Assembly: GCF_002575655.3 (NCBI RefSeq)
Contig: NC_053036.3
Span: 649,905,387-649,969,386, forward strand
DNA length: 64,000 nt
Direction of reading: 5' to 3'
Origin: Aegilops tauschii subsp. strangulata
Lineage: Eukaryota > Streptophyta > Magnoliopsida > Poales > Poaceae
Part shown: piece after piece, positions 20,689 through 32,034 of the stretch
How positions within the stretch are numbered: position 1 is the stretch's first letter
How the letters are laid out: each line of letters opens with the position of its first letter
The notes under the pieces: generated by a model
What the model saw: only the letters and a program-made list of their open reading frames with translations
Told to the model about the DNA's origin: nothing
Databases searched by the model: none
Made by a program: the position numbers and the translations under genes

Positions 20689-23600
20689 CCCCCCTGCAGT
20701 CGAAGCGGCACCGCGGCTGATGCAAAGACTTGACCGGAACTCCTCAAATGACGCCGTAGGCAAGCCCTTGGTCATGCTATCTGCAAATTGTTGGGAAGTA
20801 GGAACGTGTAAAACACGAATATGGCCAAGGGCCACCTGTTCCCGAGCAAAATGAATATCCAACTCAATATGCTTAGTCCATCGATGATGCACCGGGTTAG
20901 CAGAGAGGTAGACCGCCGAGACGTTGTCGCAGTAGACCACCGTGGCACGGTCAACAGGGCAAGAAAGCTCCTGAAGCAGCTGGTGAAGCCACGAACACTC
21001 GGCGACGGCGTTGGCCACCGCGCGATACTCAGTCTTAGCACTGGAACGAGAGACCGTAGGCTGCCGCTTGGATGACCACGAGATAAGTGAGGGTCCAAGG
21101 TAGACACAATAGCCCGAGGTGGAGCGACGAGTGTCAGGGCAGCCCGCCCAGTCCACATCGGAGTAGGCGGTGAGGGCGGTGTCGGCGGAGGCATGAAGCG
21201 TGACGCCAAGATCCATAGTGCCACAGACATAGCGGAGAATCTGCTTGACCGCAGCCTAGTGAACGTCTCGAGGAGCATGCATATGAAGACACACCTGTTG
21301 CACGGCATACTGGACTCCGGTCGAGTCAGAGTAAGGTACTGAAGAGCACCAACGATAGACTGATAGAAAGCAGCATCCGAAGCAGGAGAACCATCCGTGG
21401 CAGAAAGCTTGGCCTTCGTATCAACAGGCGTAGCGGCGGGCTTGCAGTTAAGCATGCCAGCGCGCTCGAGGAGCTCATGAGCGTACTTCCGCTGATGAAG
21501 GAAGAAGCCATCAGGATGGCGCACCACCTCGACACCGAGGAAGTACTGCAAAGGACCCAAGTCCTTGATGGCGAACTCAGCACGAAGACGAGCCGTGAGC
21601 TGACTGAGGAGACCAGCCGTACATGCCGCCAGGATGATGTCGTCGACATAGAGCAGCAAGTAGGCCGTGTCGGAGCCCTGATGATAGACGAAGAGCGAGG
21701 CGTCCGAGCGGGTAGAGCGGAACCCAAAAGTTGGTGGAGAAACGCCGCGATGCGCTGGTACCAAGTGCGCGGAGCCTGCTTGAGTCTGTACAAGGACCGC
21801 GAAAGCAGGCACACGTGGTCGGGAAGTGCCGGGTCCACAAACCCCGTGGGCTGCTGGCAGAAGACCTGCTCTTCGAGGTTACCATGGAGGAAGGCGTTAG
21901 AGACGTCCATCTGGTGCACCGGCCAAGCACGGGAGACTGCAAGGTGGAGAACCGTGCCTATCGTGCCGGGCTTGACGACCGGAGCGAAGGTGTCAGTGAA
22001 GTCGATGCCAGCACGTTGTCGGAAGCCACGAACGACCCAGCGCGCTTTGTAGCGATCAAGGGTACCATCAGGACGGAGCTTGTGTTTAAAGACCCACTTC
22101 CCAGTAATCACATTGGCGTGCTGGGGACGGGGAACAAGCTACCACGTCCGGTTGCGCAACAGGGCTTGAAACTCCTCTTGCATCGTAGCCATCCAGAGCG
22201 GGGCACGAAGAGCGGCTCGAACGAAGGACGGCAATGGACGTAGCCGCATGGACGTAGTCATCCGAGACGTAGCGCGAGCTCGGGCGAAAAACGCCCGTAC
22301 GGGCGCGGGTGACCGGACCGGCCACAGGCGCCAGGGGGGCCGCGGGCACTAGGGGCGCCGAGGGCGTCAGGGGCGCCGGGGGCGCCAGCGCTGCGGCTGT
22401 AGGAGGCGCCGCATGCGGGGGGCGCACCTCAAAGCCAGGGGGTGGGCCAAGAGAGGCGCGCGAGCGCCCTGGGAGAGACGTGGAGGAGCCCGCGTCACCG
22501 ATGGCGGGAGGAACAGCTGGGGGTACCTGGTGAAACGGAAACACATGCTCATCAAAGTAAACGTGCCGGGAAGTGAACACACGGTGGGAGACAGGATCAT
22601 AGCACCGATATCCCTTGGAGTTAGAGGGGTAGCCGATGAAGATACAAGCGACAGATCGAGGTGCAAGCTTGTGAGAAGCAGTGTCGACAGTGCTGGGATA
22701 GCAAAGCCACCCAAAAATACGCAAGTCGTCATAAGACGGGGGCGTACCAAAGAGAAGATGGTGAGGTGCGTAGTTCCACCATGGGCGGTAGGGTCTAATG
22801 TTAAGAAGAAGTGATGCAGTGGCGAGTGCGTCCTGGCTAAAAACGAGGCGGCACGTTGGCATGAAACAGGAGCGTGTGAACGCAGTCATTCAGAGTGCGA
22901 AGGACGCGTTCGGCTCGATCGTTCTGCTGTGAAGTGTACGGGCATGTGAGGCGAAAAACTGTACCATGATGCGACAAAAAGGTGCGGAAAGCGAGGTTGT
23001 CGAACTCTTTTCCATTGTCTGTCTGAAGCGCAAGGATGGGACGCCCAAACTGCGTGCGGACATAGTAGTAAAAAGCCGTCAAGATAGAGAGTGCATCCAA
23101 CTTTCTGCGCAAAGGATAAGTCCACACATAATGAGAATAATCATCAAGAATGACCAGATAATATAAATAGCCTGAGTTACTGGGAACCGGAGAAGTCCAC
23201 ACATCGCTATGAATCAACTGAAAAGGAAAAGAAGCAATGGTGGTGGAATTATTAAACGGCAGACGAATATGTTTGCCGACTCGACAGGCATGACAAGTGT
23301 GATCCTCGATCTTATTGCAACTGAAACTGAAACTCCTAAGAATATGACGAAATGTGACGGGGTTAGGATGACCCAAGCGAGCGTGCCAGAGATCCACTCC
23401 AGCAGAGAGAGCAACCGGTGCGGTGGTTGTGGATGAAGGCGAGTGCACCGGATAGAGCTCGTCGGGGCTGTCACATCGGTGAAGTACCATCCTGGTTCGA
23501 GCGTCTTTGACACAAAAACCAAGCTCGTCAAATTCAACGGTAATAGGATTTTCAGAGTGAAACAACGAACAAAAATGAGATTCTTAATAAGATGAGGTGA

Positions 23601-24250
23601 CACAAGTATGTTAGACAAAGATAATGGAGTAGAACTAGAAGGAAAAGAAGTGTGCCAATGTGTGTGATAGGAAGTGTGGAACCGTCGCCGACAATGATGC
23701 GGCGGTCGGTGGAGACAGGAGTGAAGGAGGCAAGGTTATCAGGATGAGCAAACATGTGAGCCGTAGCACCGGTGTTCATGTACCAATCTCCACCTCAAGT
23801 GTAGTTATTCGGCGTTGGAGCGGCATGTAGTGCAGGGAGGAGCACCGGGTCTCAGGGCGCCGGCGGCAGGGCCTGCAAGGGGACGGAGACGCTATGGGGA
23901 GGCCGTAGCCGCCGCTCGGTTGCGGCGGTTGGTACTCTCCATACGGTATGGGTAGCAGCCTCGGCTGTGACTGCGGTGCTGGGTAGGCCGGATGGCCCGC
24001 CGGAAAAACCTGTTGACCTGCTGACAGATGCTGCAGGTGCTGGGCGCCGTCAGGCTGCTGCGAGTGCTGGCCTGCTGACGACCCCACCGGTACCCGGGAG
24101 ATCCGTACACGGGCGGAGCCCCGTACGTGGGAGCGGGCGCGTCAAACGCCCCACGCAACAGCAAGGGGTCGACGGGCGGAGGCGGTGCCGGCGGCCGGGC
24201 GACGACGGACTGGCCGGAGAGCGCCGGCGGTGGCGGGGCCACGCCGTAGG
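20689..24250 (-). pseudogene. Copia gag-pol of the short-LTR element
   Basis: Domains on the minus strand are: a Pro/Gln-rich gag remnant (24250-23780); protease at 23779-23700 with NTGATAHM where DTGATAHM is expected; integrase with a GHPN zinc region (HACRVGKH), LIHSDVW and LQTDNGKEF (23400-22900); a Pro/Ala-rich linker (22500-22300); reverse transcriptase with HQMDVSNAFLHG (about 21910) and YVDDIILA (about 21640); and RNase H with SDVDWAGCPDTRRS (about 21155) and QFADSMTKGLP. The pol order is Copia. Frame changes near 22850, 21730 and 21320, plus the substituted protease Asp, make it inactive. Confidence 0.85.
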
Positions 24251-24862
24251 ATGCCGGCGGCGGAGCCGCGCCAGAGGGCCCGTAGCGGGACTGGCCGGAG
24301 AGCGCCAGAGGCGGCAGGGCCGCGCCCTAGGACACCGTCAGCAGGCCCGCCAGAGGGCACCGTCAGCGGGGCGGCAGAGGCGGCGACGGACGGGCTGGTG
24401 GACGCATCTTTTGGTCACAACAGAATCGCACGCACGAAGACACGCACAAGTGCACAACCTAATCGCTAGATCAATCGATTACTCCGGCCAGAATGCACAT
24501 GTAGTCACTAGCTGGATAGATCCTTCACGTAAGCTAGCTTTGCACTGGTAGCGACCTGGCGATGCGTGGCGGCTGGGCGGAGGACGAGGCGTGCAGTAGC
24601 AGCGGCTTGCGATGTGCTGCGGATGGGCGATGTAGTAGCGATGCAAGCAGGATCGGTAAAAGCGAGCGCGCAGGCGAGAGTTGGCCGCTAGCGGCGGGCT
24701 CAGGACGCGTAGGAGCGGGCGGCTAGCGGGCGCGCGGGCGAGAGTTGGCGGCTAGCGGGACTCGGACGCGCGGGAGTTTGGCGAGGCGAGCGGGCGAGAC
24801 GAGCGACGCGCGGGCAGCGGCGCGGCGGAGGCGGCAGCGAGAAACGTAGAAAACTGATATCA

Positions 24863-25014
24863 TGTGGAGTATGAGATTATGATTGCATGATGTATTGCTC
24901 TTCGTGCATAGACACGTATATATGATGTACAAAGGTGGATCACGGACCTTAACTATACAAGAAAGTATGAGGCGGGCCCAATACACAATATGCACATAAC
25001 ACATATACTCAACA
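24863..25014 (-). repeat. 5' LTR of the short-LTR Copia element
   Basis: This is the partner of 20540-20688. On the minus strand it begins TGTTGAGTATATGTG at 25014 and ends CTCATACTCCACA at 24863, directly followed by the TGATATCAG primer-binding-like site. Confidence 0.8.
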
Positions 25015-25066
25015 CAAAACACATGCAAGAGAGACAGAGAGAGATGATGTAAATTAGATGCTAAGA

Positions 25067-25147
25067 GCGACTCTGCCCTATGATCCCGATCGCGATAATA
25101 ACCACCAACATGGCGATTTTGGGGCAAAATGAGACTAGCAGAGTCGC
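25067..25147. mobile_element. Small inverted-repeat element (MITE-like)
   Basis: A perfect 10-bp inverted pair, GCGACTCTGC and GCAGAGTCGC, bounds 81 bp. The ends resemble GAGCAACTCTAGC-type Harbinger or Mutator MITEs of Triticeae. No target duplication is clear. Confidence 0.45.
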
Positions 25148-25225
25148 CATATGACCCTCGATCACCATACTTTATGGAGTTCGCTCCATATCAAGCCCGC
25201 AAGCCTCCACATTTGTTGTGTGTGT

Positions 25226-25247
25226 GGGGGGGGGGGGGGGGGGGGGG
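25226..25247. repeat. Poly-G tract
   Basis: There are 22 consecutive G residues, followed after an A by further G runs, next to a GT-rich stretch. The strand would be prone to quadruplex formation and to assembly or length error. The rest of 25148-25540 contains no recognisable gene. Confidence 0.9.
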
Positions 25248-25547
25248 AGGGGGGAGGGTATTTGTAGTGCCAACCGTTCATTCGGGAGGGAGGTTTCAGC
25301 CTGGCCCGTCATGCCGCCTGTAGCTCGGTCATCGCTATTGGTATGACTGCCCCGCCAAAGCCGTGGTCGCTTATCCACTAGAAAGAGCATCAGTTAGTGT
25401 CTGCCACTGCATTTCGCATCAGCTTTCCACCCCCATGCGTCAAATCCGTCCCCGTTTCCCGGATTTGCCCTATGATCCTTATATATAGTGCGTCGTTAAG
25501 CTTGTAATTTTTCTCTTCTTTGCCTTTTTTTTCTAGTAGCCAAGAAA

Positions 25548-25760
25548 TTGTTCCCCGTACACTTCTTTTATGGGATCATTGTTGAGGAAAGCAGATTTAA
25601 CATTCATATTGAAAACCTTTCAATCCTCTTGTGCTGCAATAGCTAGGAGCAGCCACGCCGTCTTGAGTCGAACAGCAGGTGCAAACACCTTTTCATAGCC
25701 AACTCCTTGAAAATCATCAAGACCGAGTTACGCAACAAGATGTTTGGTGGCTCCTTAATG
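25548..25760 (-). pseudogene. Fragment of a Copia reverse transcriptase
   Basis: Minus-strand translation gives KVFAPAVRLKTAWLLLAIAA, a stop where Trp is usual, and then MNVKSAFLNNDPIKEVYGEQ, matching the Copia RT region around (D)VKxAFLNGxLxEEVY. LTRs, integrase and RNase H are absent nearby, so this is an isolated relic. The catalytic Asp of the (M)DVK motif is Asn here. Confidence 0.65.
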
Positions 25761-26470
25761 ATTTTATTATTCTCCTATATTTGGTTACTCTTCCGAGGAT
25801 TCACATGAATTTTTTTGTTTAAAAGTTCGCCACACCTTAAAAAAATTTCGACCTCCGCCTCCGCCTCTGCCCATGGTTTTGATTTAATTTAACGTTGGGT
25901 ATCAAACACCGGTCCAATCATCAATTAATAATAAGCCACCACACCAAGCTACAAATACAGGTAGGTTCCTTGTCCCTTTCATTCCCCAAGGACAAAAGAA
26001 ATAAGTACGCTCCTGATGCATCTCCATTCGACGGCTGAGGGCCACTTGGGCTAATTTTAGATCACAAGGCGTCAAGATCACACCCAACCGAACTCAATGA
26101 ATGAATGATAGACTGATGTCCCCTCCAGCCTCAGAGCATATCCATTCGCACCATTCTCCGCATCCATCCGCCTCAGCATAACAGGAAAAAAAGCAACTTT
26201 CCTCTCCCATCAGAAGAGAAGATAATCTTCTAAAAAAATTTTAGGATACATCCGTTCGAGCTTCAACTAATTTCGGACGGAAGGAGTAGAAAAGAAGAAG
26301 AATGTAAATGTTGTTTATGTCTTGATTAGGGTGCTATCCAGCATAAACAATTCTGATGTTATTTTCTGTCGGAGAAACAAGACACATATTTTCACAAAAA
26401 TAAACAAATAAGAAGTTAAAAATCATATTTTTTTTTACCAGAAAAAAGAAGTGGAGAGAAAAGGGTCGCC
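25760..26470. other. Intergenic sequence with a Stowaway-like remnant
   Basis: This is non-coding sequence upstream of the RMR-like gene. About 26240-26289 (GATACATCCGTTCGAGC through GGACGGAAGGAGTA) resembles the right half of a Stowaway MITE but lacks the left end. Nothing else is recognised. Confidence 0.4.
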
Positions 26471-26617
26471 ATTTTTCTGCAGGCTGGTCAAGTACGGATA
26501 GGCTCCCTCCCCTCCCCTGTCCACCTCCCCTCCCAACTGCCCGCGGCGCCCCGACTCGATCCCCTGCCCCTGCCCGCCGCCGATCCCGGCCCTCCGCCGC
26601 CACCCCGCACTTCACAC

Positions 26618-27770
26618 ATGATGGAAGCCGACGTCGCCATTGCCACCCCCGTGCTCCGCCCTCAGGTATCCCATCCCGATTCCCATCCATCCCGTCCGCG
26701 CCGATTCCCCTCTCACATCTCCGGTGCCCGTTCCCCCTTTTTCCTTTTCGGGTCAAGCCCTGTCAAAGATTCGGCCCTCGCCTCGTCAATTTCCTCCCCC
26801 CTTTTGGGTCACGCGGATAAAGATTTAGTCTTGCGGCGGCGATTCGAGTGGCGTGCGCTGACTATTTGACGGACGGCGGCGACCGCCGCGGAAGGCAGAT
26901 TCGCTTACTTACTCCTTCCGTCGTTGGGTTTCCAGTGGCGTTGAGCTGAATTGGAGTGGTGGTGGTGATTTAGATGCCGACTTGAGAGTATCAAGCTTCT
27001 GACTGATCTTTTGGTGCTGTGGCCCGATTTGATTTGCCTATCCATCCATAAGAAACCAGTCGGATGCATATGCCAGCATCATACTTGCTAAATCCGGTAT
27101 GCTGGTGATTCGGTTCTCTTGTCGGGATACGACGTTTCGGAGTGCCGGAAGCTTGGAATGAACCAGACAGGATAGTATATTCCAGTTGAATGAAACAGGT
27201 GGAATTATGCGCGAAATGGTCGGTCGGGCGGAACTTTTATTCCTGTTTGCTTGGTGGTGATGAAAAGTACCGGTCGTTTTGGCGGAATGTGATAAGCCTG
27301 GTTACGGTTACTAGTACTAATCTCACTCACCACGTGATAAGTTCAGGAAGTTGCTGAAGATTTGGAGTTCTAGGCACCGTTAACTTATTTTTGACTTATT
27401 TGTGGATAACGTTGGAGAGGGTCTTGCTTTTGGAAATTTATTGTTGGCTGTCCAGTTGCCATCATAACCGTGTTTATGGAAATGGAAAATACGTGATTCC
27501 TTTACTAAAGGTCTACACTATGTGATGGGAACAAGGTTGGAGTAGAATAATTTTGGTGGATTTACTTGTGATTTAGTTAGGGCTAGACTCTGTTTCTTGT
27601 CGTATTTGTGACCTGTTACCTTTTAAAGCATGTAATTATTTGGAACCTGTGGGTGCAAAGCCTGTAATTCTCTATGTTCCGTGTAAAAGTCCTGCTCCTT
27701 TTGGCGTAATGTGAGTGATAAAATGCCAAATGAATCTCAACATTGTCGGTTTCCATTGCAGGAATCGTAG
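26618..27770 (+). promoter_or_regulatory. Spliced uORF in the 5' leader of the RMR-like gene
   Basis: An ATG at 26618 opens a frame of 16 codons up to a splice donor at 26666 (CTCAG|GTATCC). Joined to an acceptor at 27762 (CATTGCAG|GAATCG), the frame ends two codons later at TAG (27768-27770), giving an 18-residue peptide starting MMEADVAIATPV. The leader intron of about 1.1 kb (26666-27761) is typical of plant housekeeping genes. The uORF ends 154 bp before the main ATG, so it could affect start-site choice. The exon borders are inferred from sequence; no transcript evidence is available. Confidence 0.5.
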
Positions 27771-27924
27771 CTGATTGGATGCTTTCGAGCTGCAGATTCA
27801 GAGCACATAGTTATCGTCGAGTGCTTGTGGAGACGTGGGTTTGAAGCATTGAAGTGTTAGGTGGATTTTCCATTGCGTAGTTGTAACCTGTAAAAACAAG
27901 TTGGGTTTTTGTCAAGAGCTGAAG

Positions 27925-30900
27925 ATGAAGAGTTCTCAAGGAGCAATGTTATCTCCTCTCTGTCTCTGGGCAGTGGTTTGCCTCATGGCTCAGATAGGAG
28001 CTGCCAATGTAGTTCTGATGGGGAATAATCTTACTTTGTCGTTCGACGATGTTGAGGCAAACTTTTGTAAGTTCTGAACATCTTACCATCATCTACCAAC
28101 TTCTACTATTTGACTGTCACTACATTTTTTATTGCATGCTTTCTCCTGTTCTCCACCTACTGGTTATGGCATATTTAGGTGCTAATGTCTGGCTGCATAC
28201 TTCTTGGCTGCGATGTTGATTTATGGTGGCATGCAAAATATGTTGTAATAATCCTATTATGTTATTCCGTCTGTGTCCTGCCAACTCTCTTAACGACATT
28301 AAGCTTGATTGTTATTCCATTGATTGTGCCATGTACTCATGGTGCATTTGCATTATAACCTTTTCCCTTCTACTCCCTCCATTCCTAAATATAAGTCTTT
28401 GTAGAGATTTCACTATGGACTACATACCGAGTAAAATGAGTGAATCTACACTCTAAACTGCATCTACATACATCCGTATGTGGTTCATAGTGGAATCTCT
28501 CCAAAGACTTATATTTAGGAACGGAGGGAGTACTTTGCACTTCCCTGTGGAGTCTGCAAGACTGCAACTCTGCATTATGTTATGTACTTTGCACTTTTCT
28601 GTGGAGTCTGCAACTCTGCATTATGTTATCTGAAGGACTAATTATGCCATTTCAATTTGTTTGCAGCTCCGGCAGTAAAAGGGTCAGGTGTTAATGGCTT
28701 AGTTTATACTGCCGAACCTTTGAATGCCTGCAGTGCATTGACAAGCAAGGCAGTCGAGGGTCCACCGTCTCCGTTTGCCCTGGTTATAAGAGGTGGCTGC
28801 ACATTTGATGAGAAAGTGAAAAACGTGCAGGATGCTGGATTCAAAGCTGCAATAGTGTATGACAACGAAAACAGTGGAGTTCTGGTTTCAAGTAATGTAC
28901 CTTGTCCCTCTCAACTCCGTTCTTCTTTTTCACCTTTCATGTCCTGTAGATGGCCACATATTGAGTAGAGATGGAACAGACTGAGATGCACAGAAAATGC
29001 TTTCAGATCTGTTCTCCATAATGATGAAGCTGAAATACTTGTGCAGATTATTAAAAGCTAGAAATAACTGTAATGTTGATATGTTTTTGGGAACTGTTCC
29101 TACATCTATAGTTTTCACTAGTTCGTTTTAGTATTGTTCGGATCATATATTCTCTGCACTTTCTAACTGAGAATTAGGTGTAACAGTGGCTGGAAGCTCA
29201 AGCGGTATTCAGATATACGCTGTGTTCATCTCAAAGGTCTCAGGGGAGGTGCTGAAGAAATTTTCAGGCCGTACTGATGTGGAGGTGTGGATAATACCGA
29301 CATTTGAGAACTCAGCCTGGTCGATCATGGCGATTTCATTCATATCACTGCTCGCCATGTCTGCTGTTTTAGCTACCTGTTTCTTTGTGAGAAGACATCG
29401 AATAAGGCGGGACCGGCCTAGAAATCTAGATTCCCGAGAATTCCATGGGATGAGCAGTCAATTAGTTAAGGCGATGCCCAGCCTTATTTTCACCAAAGTG
29501 CAAGAGGACAACTGCACGTCGTCGATGTGTGCCATTTGCTTGGAGGATTACACTGTCGGAGAACAGATAAGAGTGCTGCCTTGCCGTCACAGTATGTCTC
29601 TGCCAACTTTGAAATGATATAATTATGTTTTGTAGAAACTAGTACCTTGCCAATTTGATCCTTGGCGACACCCATAATATTTTAGGCAAAACTAGTCACC
29701 TCTATCTGCTATATTTTTAATCTTCAATCTTCGAATTTGGTATTAAAAATAATATCCTGGGCTAGGTTCCGAATCTGTTTGCACAACCATTGTGTCGATG
29801 TGTAATAAAACTTACTGAACTACTCTGCATTTATTTTCATGTGGTTGGCACTTGAAGATCCTTGAGAACATAGTAATATAGAATGCTGATATTGTGCCGC
29901 CACATGAAAGTTCCAATTGCATTTTGTATTTCCTTGCGAGATTGCATCTGTAAATTCATTTTTGACATATCATTAAGCTATGCAATTGTAGATTCATCAG
30001 TCAGGTAGTAATGCAAAAAAGAAATTTTTATATAAACAAATTGGACAACTCCATAATCTACAATCATTAATGTAAAGTGTACTGCATTGGACACATGGTA
30101 CCCCTTTTATAGTTTTATAAAATGAGCTATCCGAGGAATGTGTTTTCTCTACGGCAGTACTCTGATATTTTGCTTGAATTGTCTTGCAGAGTTCCATGCA
30201 GCTTGTGTGGACATGTGGCTCACATCCTGGAGATCATTCTGCCCCGTGTGCAAGCGAGATGCAGGCGCTGGAATGTCAGGCCCCCCTGCCTCAGAAACCA
30301 CCCCATTGTTTGCTTCCGCAGGACACTTGCCTTCTCCGTCATCCTCATTCCGGTCGAGCATGGGAGCATCCCCTCCCAGACCAATAAGCCGGCGTCCTTC
30401 GTCGCAGTCCATATCTCGGGTCTACTCTGCTTCCGGTACCCCGCACTCTCTCAACACCCAAAGGCCTTTCAGAAACTCATCGGCCATGAGCATAAGCAGA
30501 AGCAGCGCAGACCTCGCAAACATGTCCTCGCCCTACCTCCGCACCTCCCTCCTCCGCGGAGGCTCCACACACTCCTTGGTCGGCAACCACCTGTCTCCAC
30601 CAGTCAACATAAGTTATGCTTGTGCCCCACCGCAGATGTACAATTCTGGCTACGCGTCGCCCAGCCCGCACGCCGGTTCTTCATACATCTCCAATTCGGG
30701 ATATGGATCATCGTCGGGCTACTACCTGGGCTCATCCAGCCAGCACCGGTCTTCGGCGTACCTGAGGCACTGTGGGGAGTCGGGGCCGAGCCTGTCCACC
30801 ATGGCCCCTCAGTCACCACAGCAGCAACAGCCCCAGCTGCTGCGCCATGGCGGCGACTCGGACGCGAGCCTAAACCTGGCGGGCGCGTCGTCGGCCCAGT

Positions 30901-30992
30901 CCTTCCGGCAGTCGTACCTGAGGCACTGCGGCGACTCGGACGCGAGCCTGTCCGCCATGGCGTCGTCGGGGCAGTCGCTACCGGGATGTTGA
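27925..30992 (+). CDS. PA-TM-RING-H2 protein, RMR-like vacuolar sorting receptor
   Basis: Coding exons 27925-28066, 28667-28891, 29187-29591 and 30190-30992 join in phase to 524 codons. The order is: signal peptide (about 1-26, ending GAA); a lumenal protease-associated domain with [17 protein letters not shown] and AAIVYDNE; a transmembrane helix at about 166-188; a C3H2C3 RING finger at about 236-277 ([23 protein letters not shown]) with all eight ligands; and a Ser-rich tail. This is the layout of plant RMR proteins, type I receptors that sort storage proteins to protein storage vacuoles through the Golgi; the RING suggests E3 ligase activity. The third acceptor was chosen at 29187, because it yields VSMAGSSSGI, rather than at 29178. 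The tail has three copies of an RHxG[DE]S repeat. A Stowaway MITE lies in intron 1. No disruption was seen. Confidence 0.9.
28373..28530. mobile_element. Stowaway MITE in intron 1 of the RMR-like gene
   Basis: The 158-bp element begins CTCCCTCCATTCCTAAATAT and ends in the inverted ATATTTAGGAACGGAGGGAG. It is flanked by TA on both sides (28371-28372 and 28531-28532), the Tc1/mariner-type target duplication. The long inverted repeats include the AAGTCTTT...AAAGACTT pair. Intron splice sites are not affected. Confidence 0.95.
28531..28630 (+). repeat. Tandem duplication beside the MITE
   Basis: Two adjacent copies of a 46-54 bp unit start TACTTTGCACTT and end TGCATTATGTTAT. The first copy has an extra AAGACTGC. 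They lie in intron 1 between the MITE and the exon 2 acceptor. Confidence 0.85.
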
Positions 30993-30999
30993 TTATGGC

Positions 31000-31400
31000 G
31001 AGTCGAAGCTTGATCAGAACTCTTCTTCGTTGTGCGCGAAAGAGACGGCGTGGCTTGTGAATACATCGAGGGCGGCGTGTAACTGTAACATAAGGCAATT
31101 GGTTGCCTGAAGAGTGAGTCGGTGAGGGAGAGAGAATTGCATAGATTTTATTCTTGTTTTGTTCTGGATTTTTTTGTGTGGTTCTAGTGATTGTGTGGAT
31201 TTATTTTCGGCGCTTATGGATGTACATTACAGGTATACAAGACAGCATAGGGATGATGTTTTTGAGCTTTGCCTTGGTGGTTATGGTAGTGAAAGTAATG
31301 GTAAACTTGGTTTTAGATGCATCAGTCCTGGCGTATAGGTATATATGATCCTGTCTGATCACTGCTCTCTGTCCGGGTTTACGGGGCTCATTTATCTCGT
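31000..31400 (+). other. 3' flank of the RMR-like gene
   Basis: T-rich sequence follows the stop at 30992 and contains several possible plant polyadenylation contexts, for example the AGATTTTATTCTTG region near 31145. A precise end cannot be assigned. The short open frame at 31154-31348 has no recognisable domain and is treated as UTR. Confidence 0.4.
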
Positions 31401-31684
31401 CTTAAATCAAACTTATTTAAGTTTGACCAGATTTATGGAGAAACATGTGTAAACTTAATCAACTTTGGCCGAGTTTATCGTGAGGTGTTCGTAAAGTGAA
31501 GCAAAAAAATTAGCTCCTTTGTTGCAGTGTTTTCATTAGGGATTGTGTCAGGTTTCCTGGCAACAGATGCTGCATCAAGTATATGTGAAGCAAGTTTGGG
31601 TGAGATCCTGGGAATCAGGGAACCTCAAAAACATATAATCTCCCAATCATACCATGTTTCGTGCTGAATTTGATGCTATAGCTT

Positions 31685-31838
31685 CCAAGTTCTTTTGGCG
31701 GCTTAAAAAAAATAAGCAATGAGGCTTCTGAATTAGTTATGGGATAACTAATTTAGAAGGCTCAACAAATTTTGGGAGAGGCTTATTTTTTAAGCTGGGG
31801 AAAGACAACTTAATTTTTAAGCCGCACCAAAGAACTGG
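31685..31838. mobile_element. MITE with imperfect long inverted repeats
   Basis: The left end, CCAAGTTCTTTTGGCGGCTT then A-rich, pairs with the right end, AAGCCGCACCAAAGAACTGG. The arms are about 30 bp with a few mismatches and the element is about 154 bp. The superfamily is unsure (hAT or Mutator type), and no target duplication is clear. Confidence 0.6.
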
Positions 31839-31980
31839 CACAACCTTTGTAGATTCAAATCATCAAATAGCATTGCACTTGAAAAAAAGGTTGCTAGTAA
31901 AAATCTGATGATGAGCGCTCATCTTATGTTTGTACTACAGAACAAATTCCTCACGGGCCATTTTGCCTTCCTTTTAAGTA

Positions 31981-32034
31981 CTCCTCCCTTCGTCCCATAA
32001 TATAAAACGCTCTTATATTATGGGACGGAGGGAG
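31981..32034. mobile_element. Short Stowaway MITE (internally deleted)
   Basis: CTCCTCCCTTCGTCCCATAA and the inverted TTATGGGACGGAGGGAG enclose a very short centre. TA flanks both sides (31979-31980 and 32035-32036). At 54 bp it is shorter than the usual 80-bp members, consistent with internal loss. Confidence 0.9.

Larger units (their letters stand above)
20540..25014 (-). mobile_element. Complete but degenerate short-LTR Copia retrotransposon
   Basis: Two direct repeats of about 150 bp bound a Copia pol region on the minus strand. Flanking 5-mers CAAAC (20535-20539) and CAAAA (25015-25019) match at four of five bases and are probably the decayed target duplication. A primer-binding-site-like TGATATCAG follows the 5' LTR (24854-24862 on the plus strand). 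A purine tract GCAGGGGGG precedes the 3' LTR. The element is only 4475 bp. The gag region (24850-23780) is GC-rich and repetitive with no clear gag core or zinc knuckle, suggesting decay or internal loss. Confidence 0.85.

Noticed and set aside
26666..26869. 83-codon frame starting at the uORF ATG and reading into the leader intron
   Set aside because: It crosses a strong GTATCC donor into intron sequence. Splicing gives the 18-codon uORF instead.
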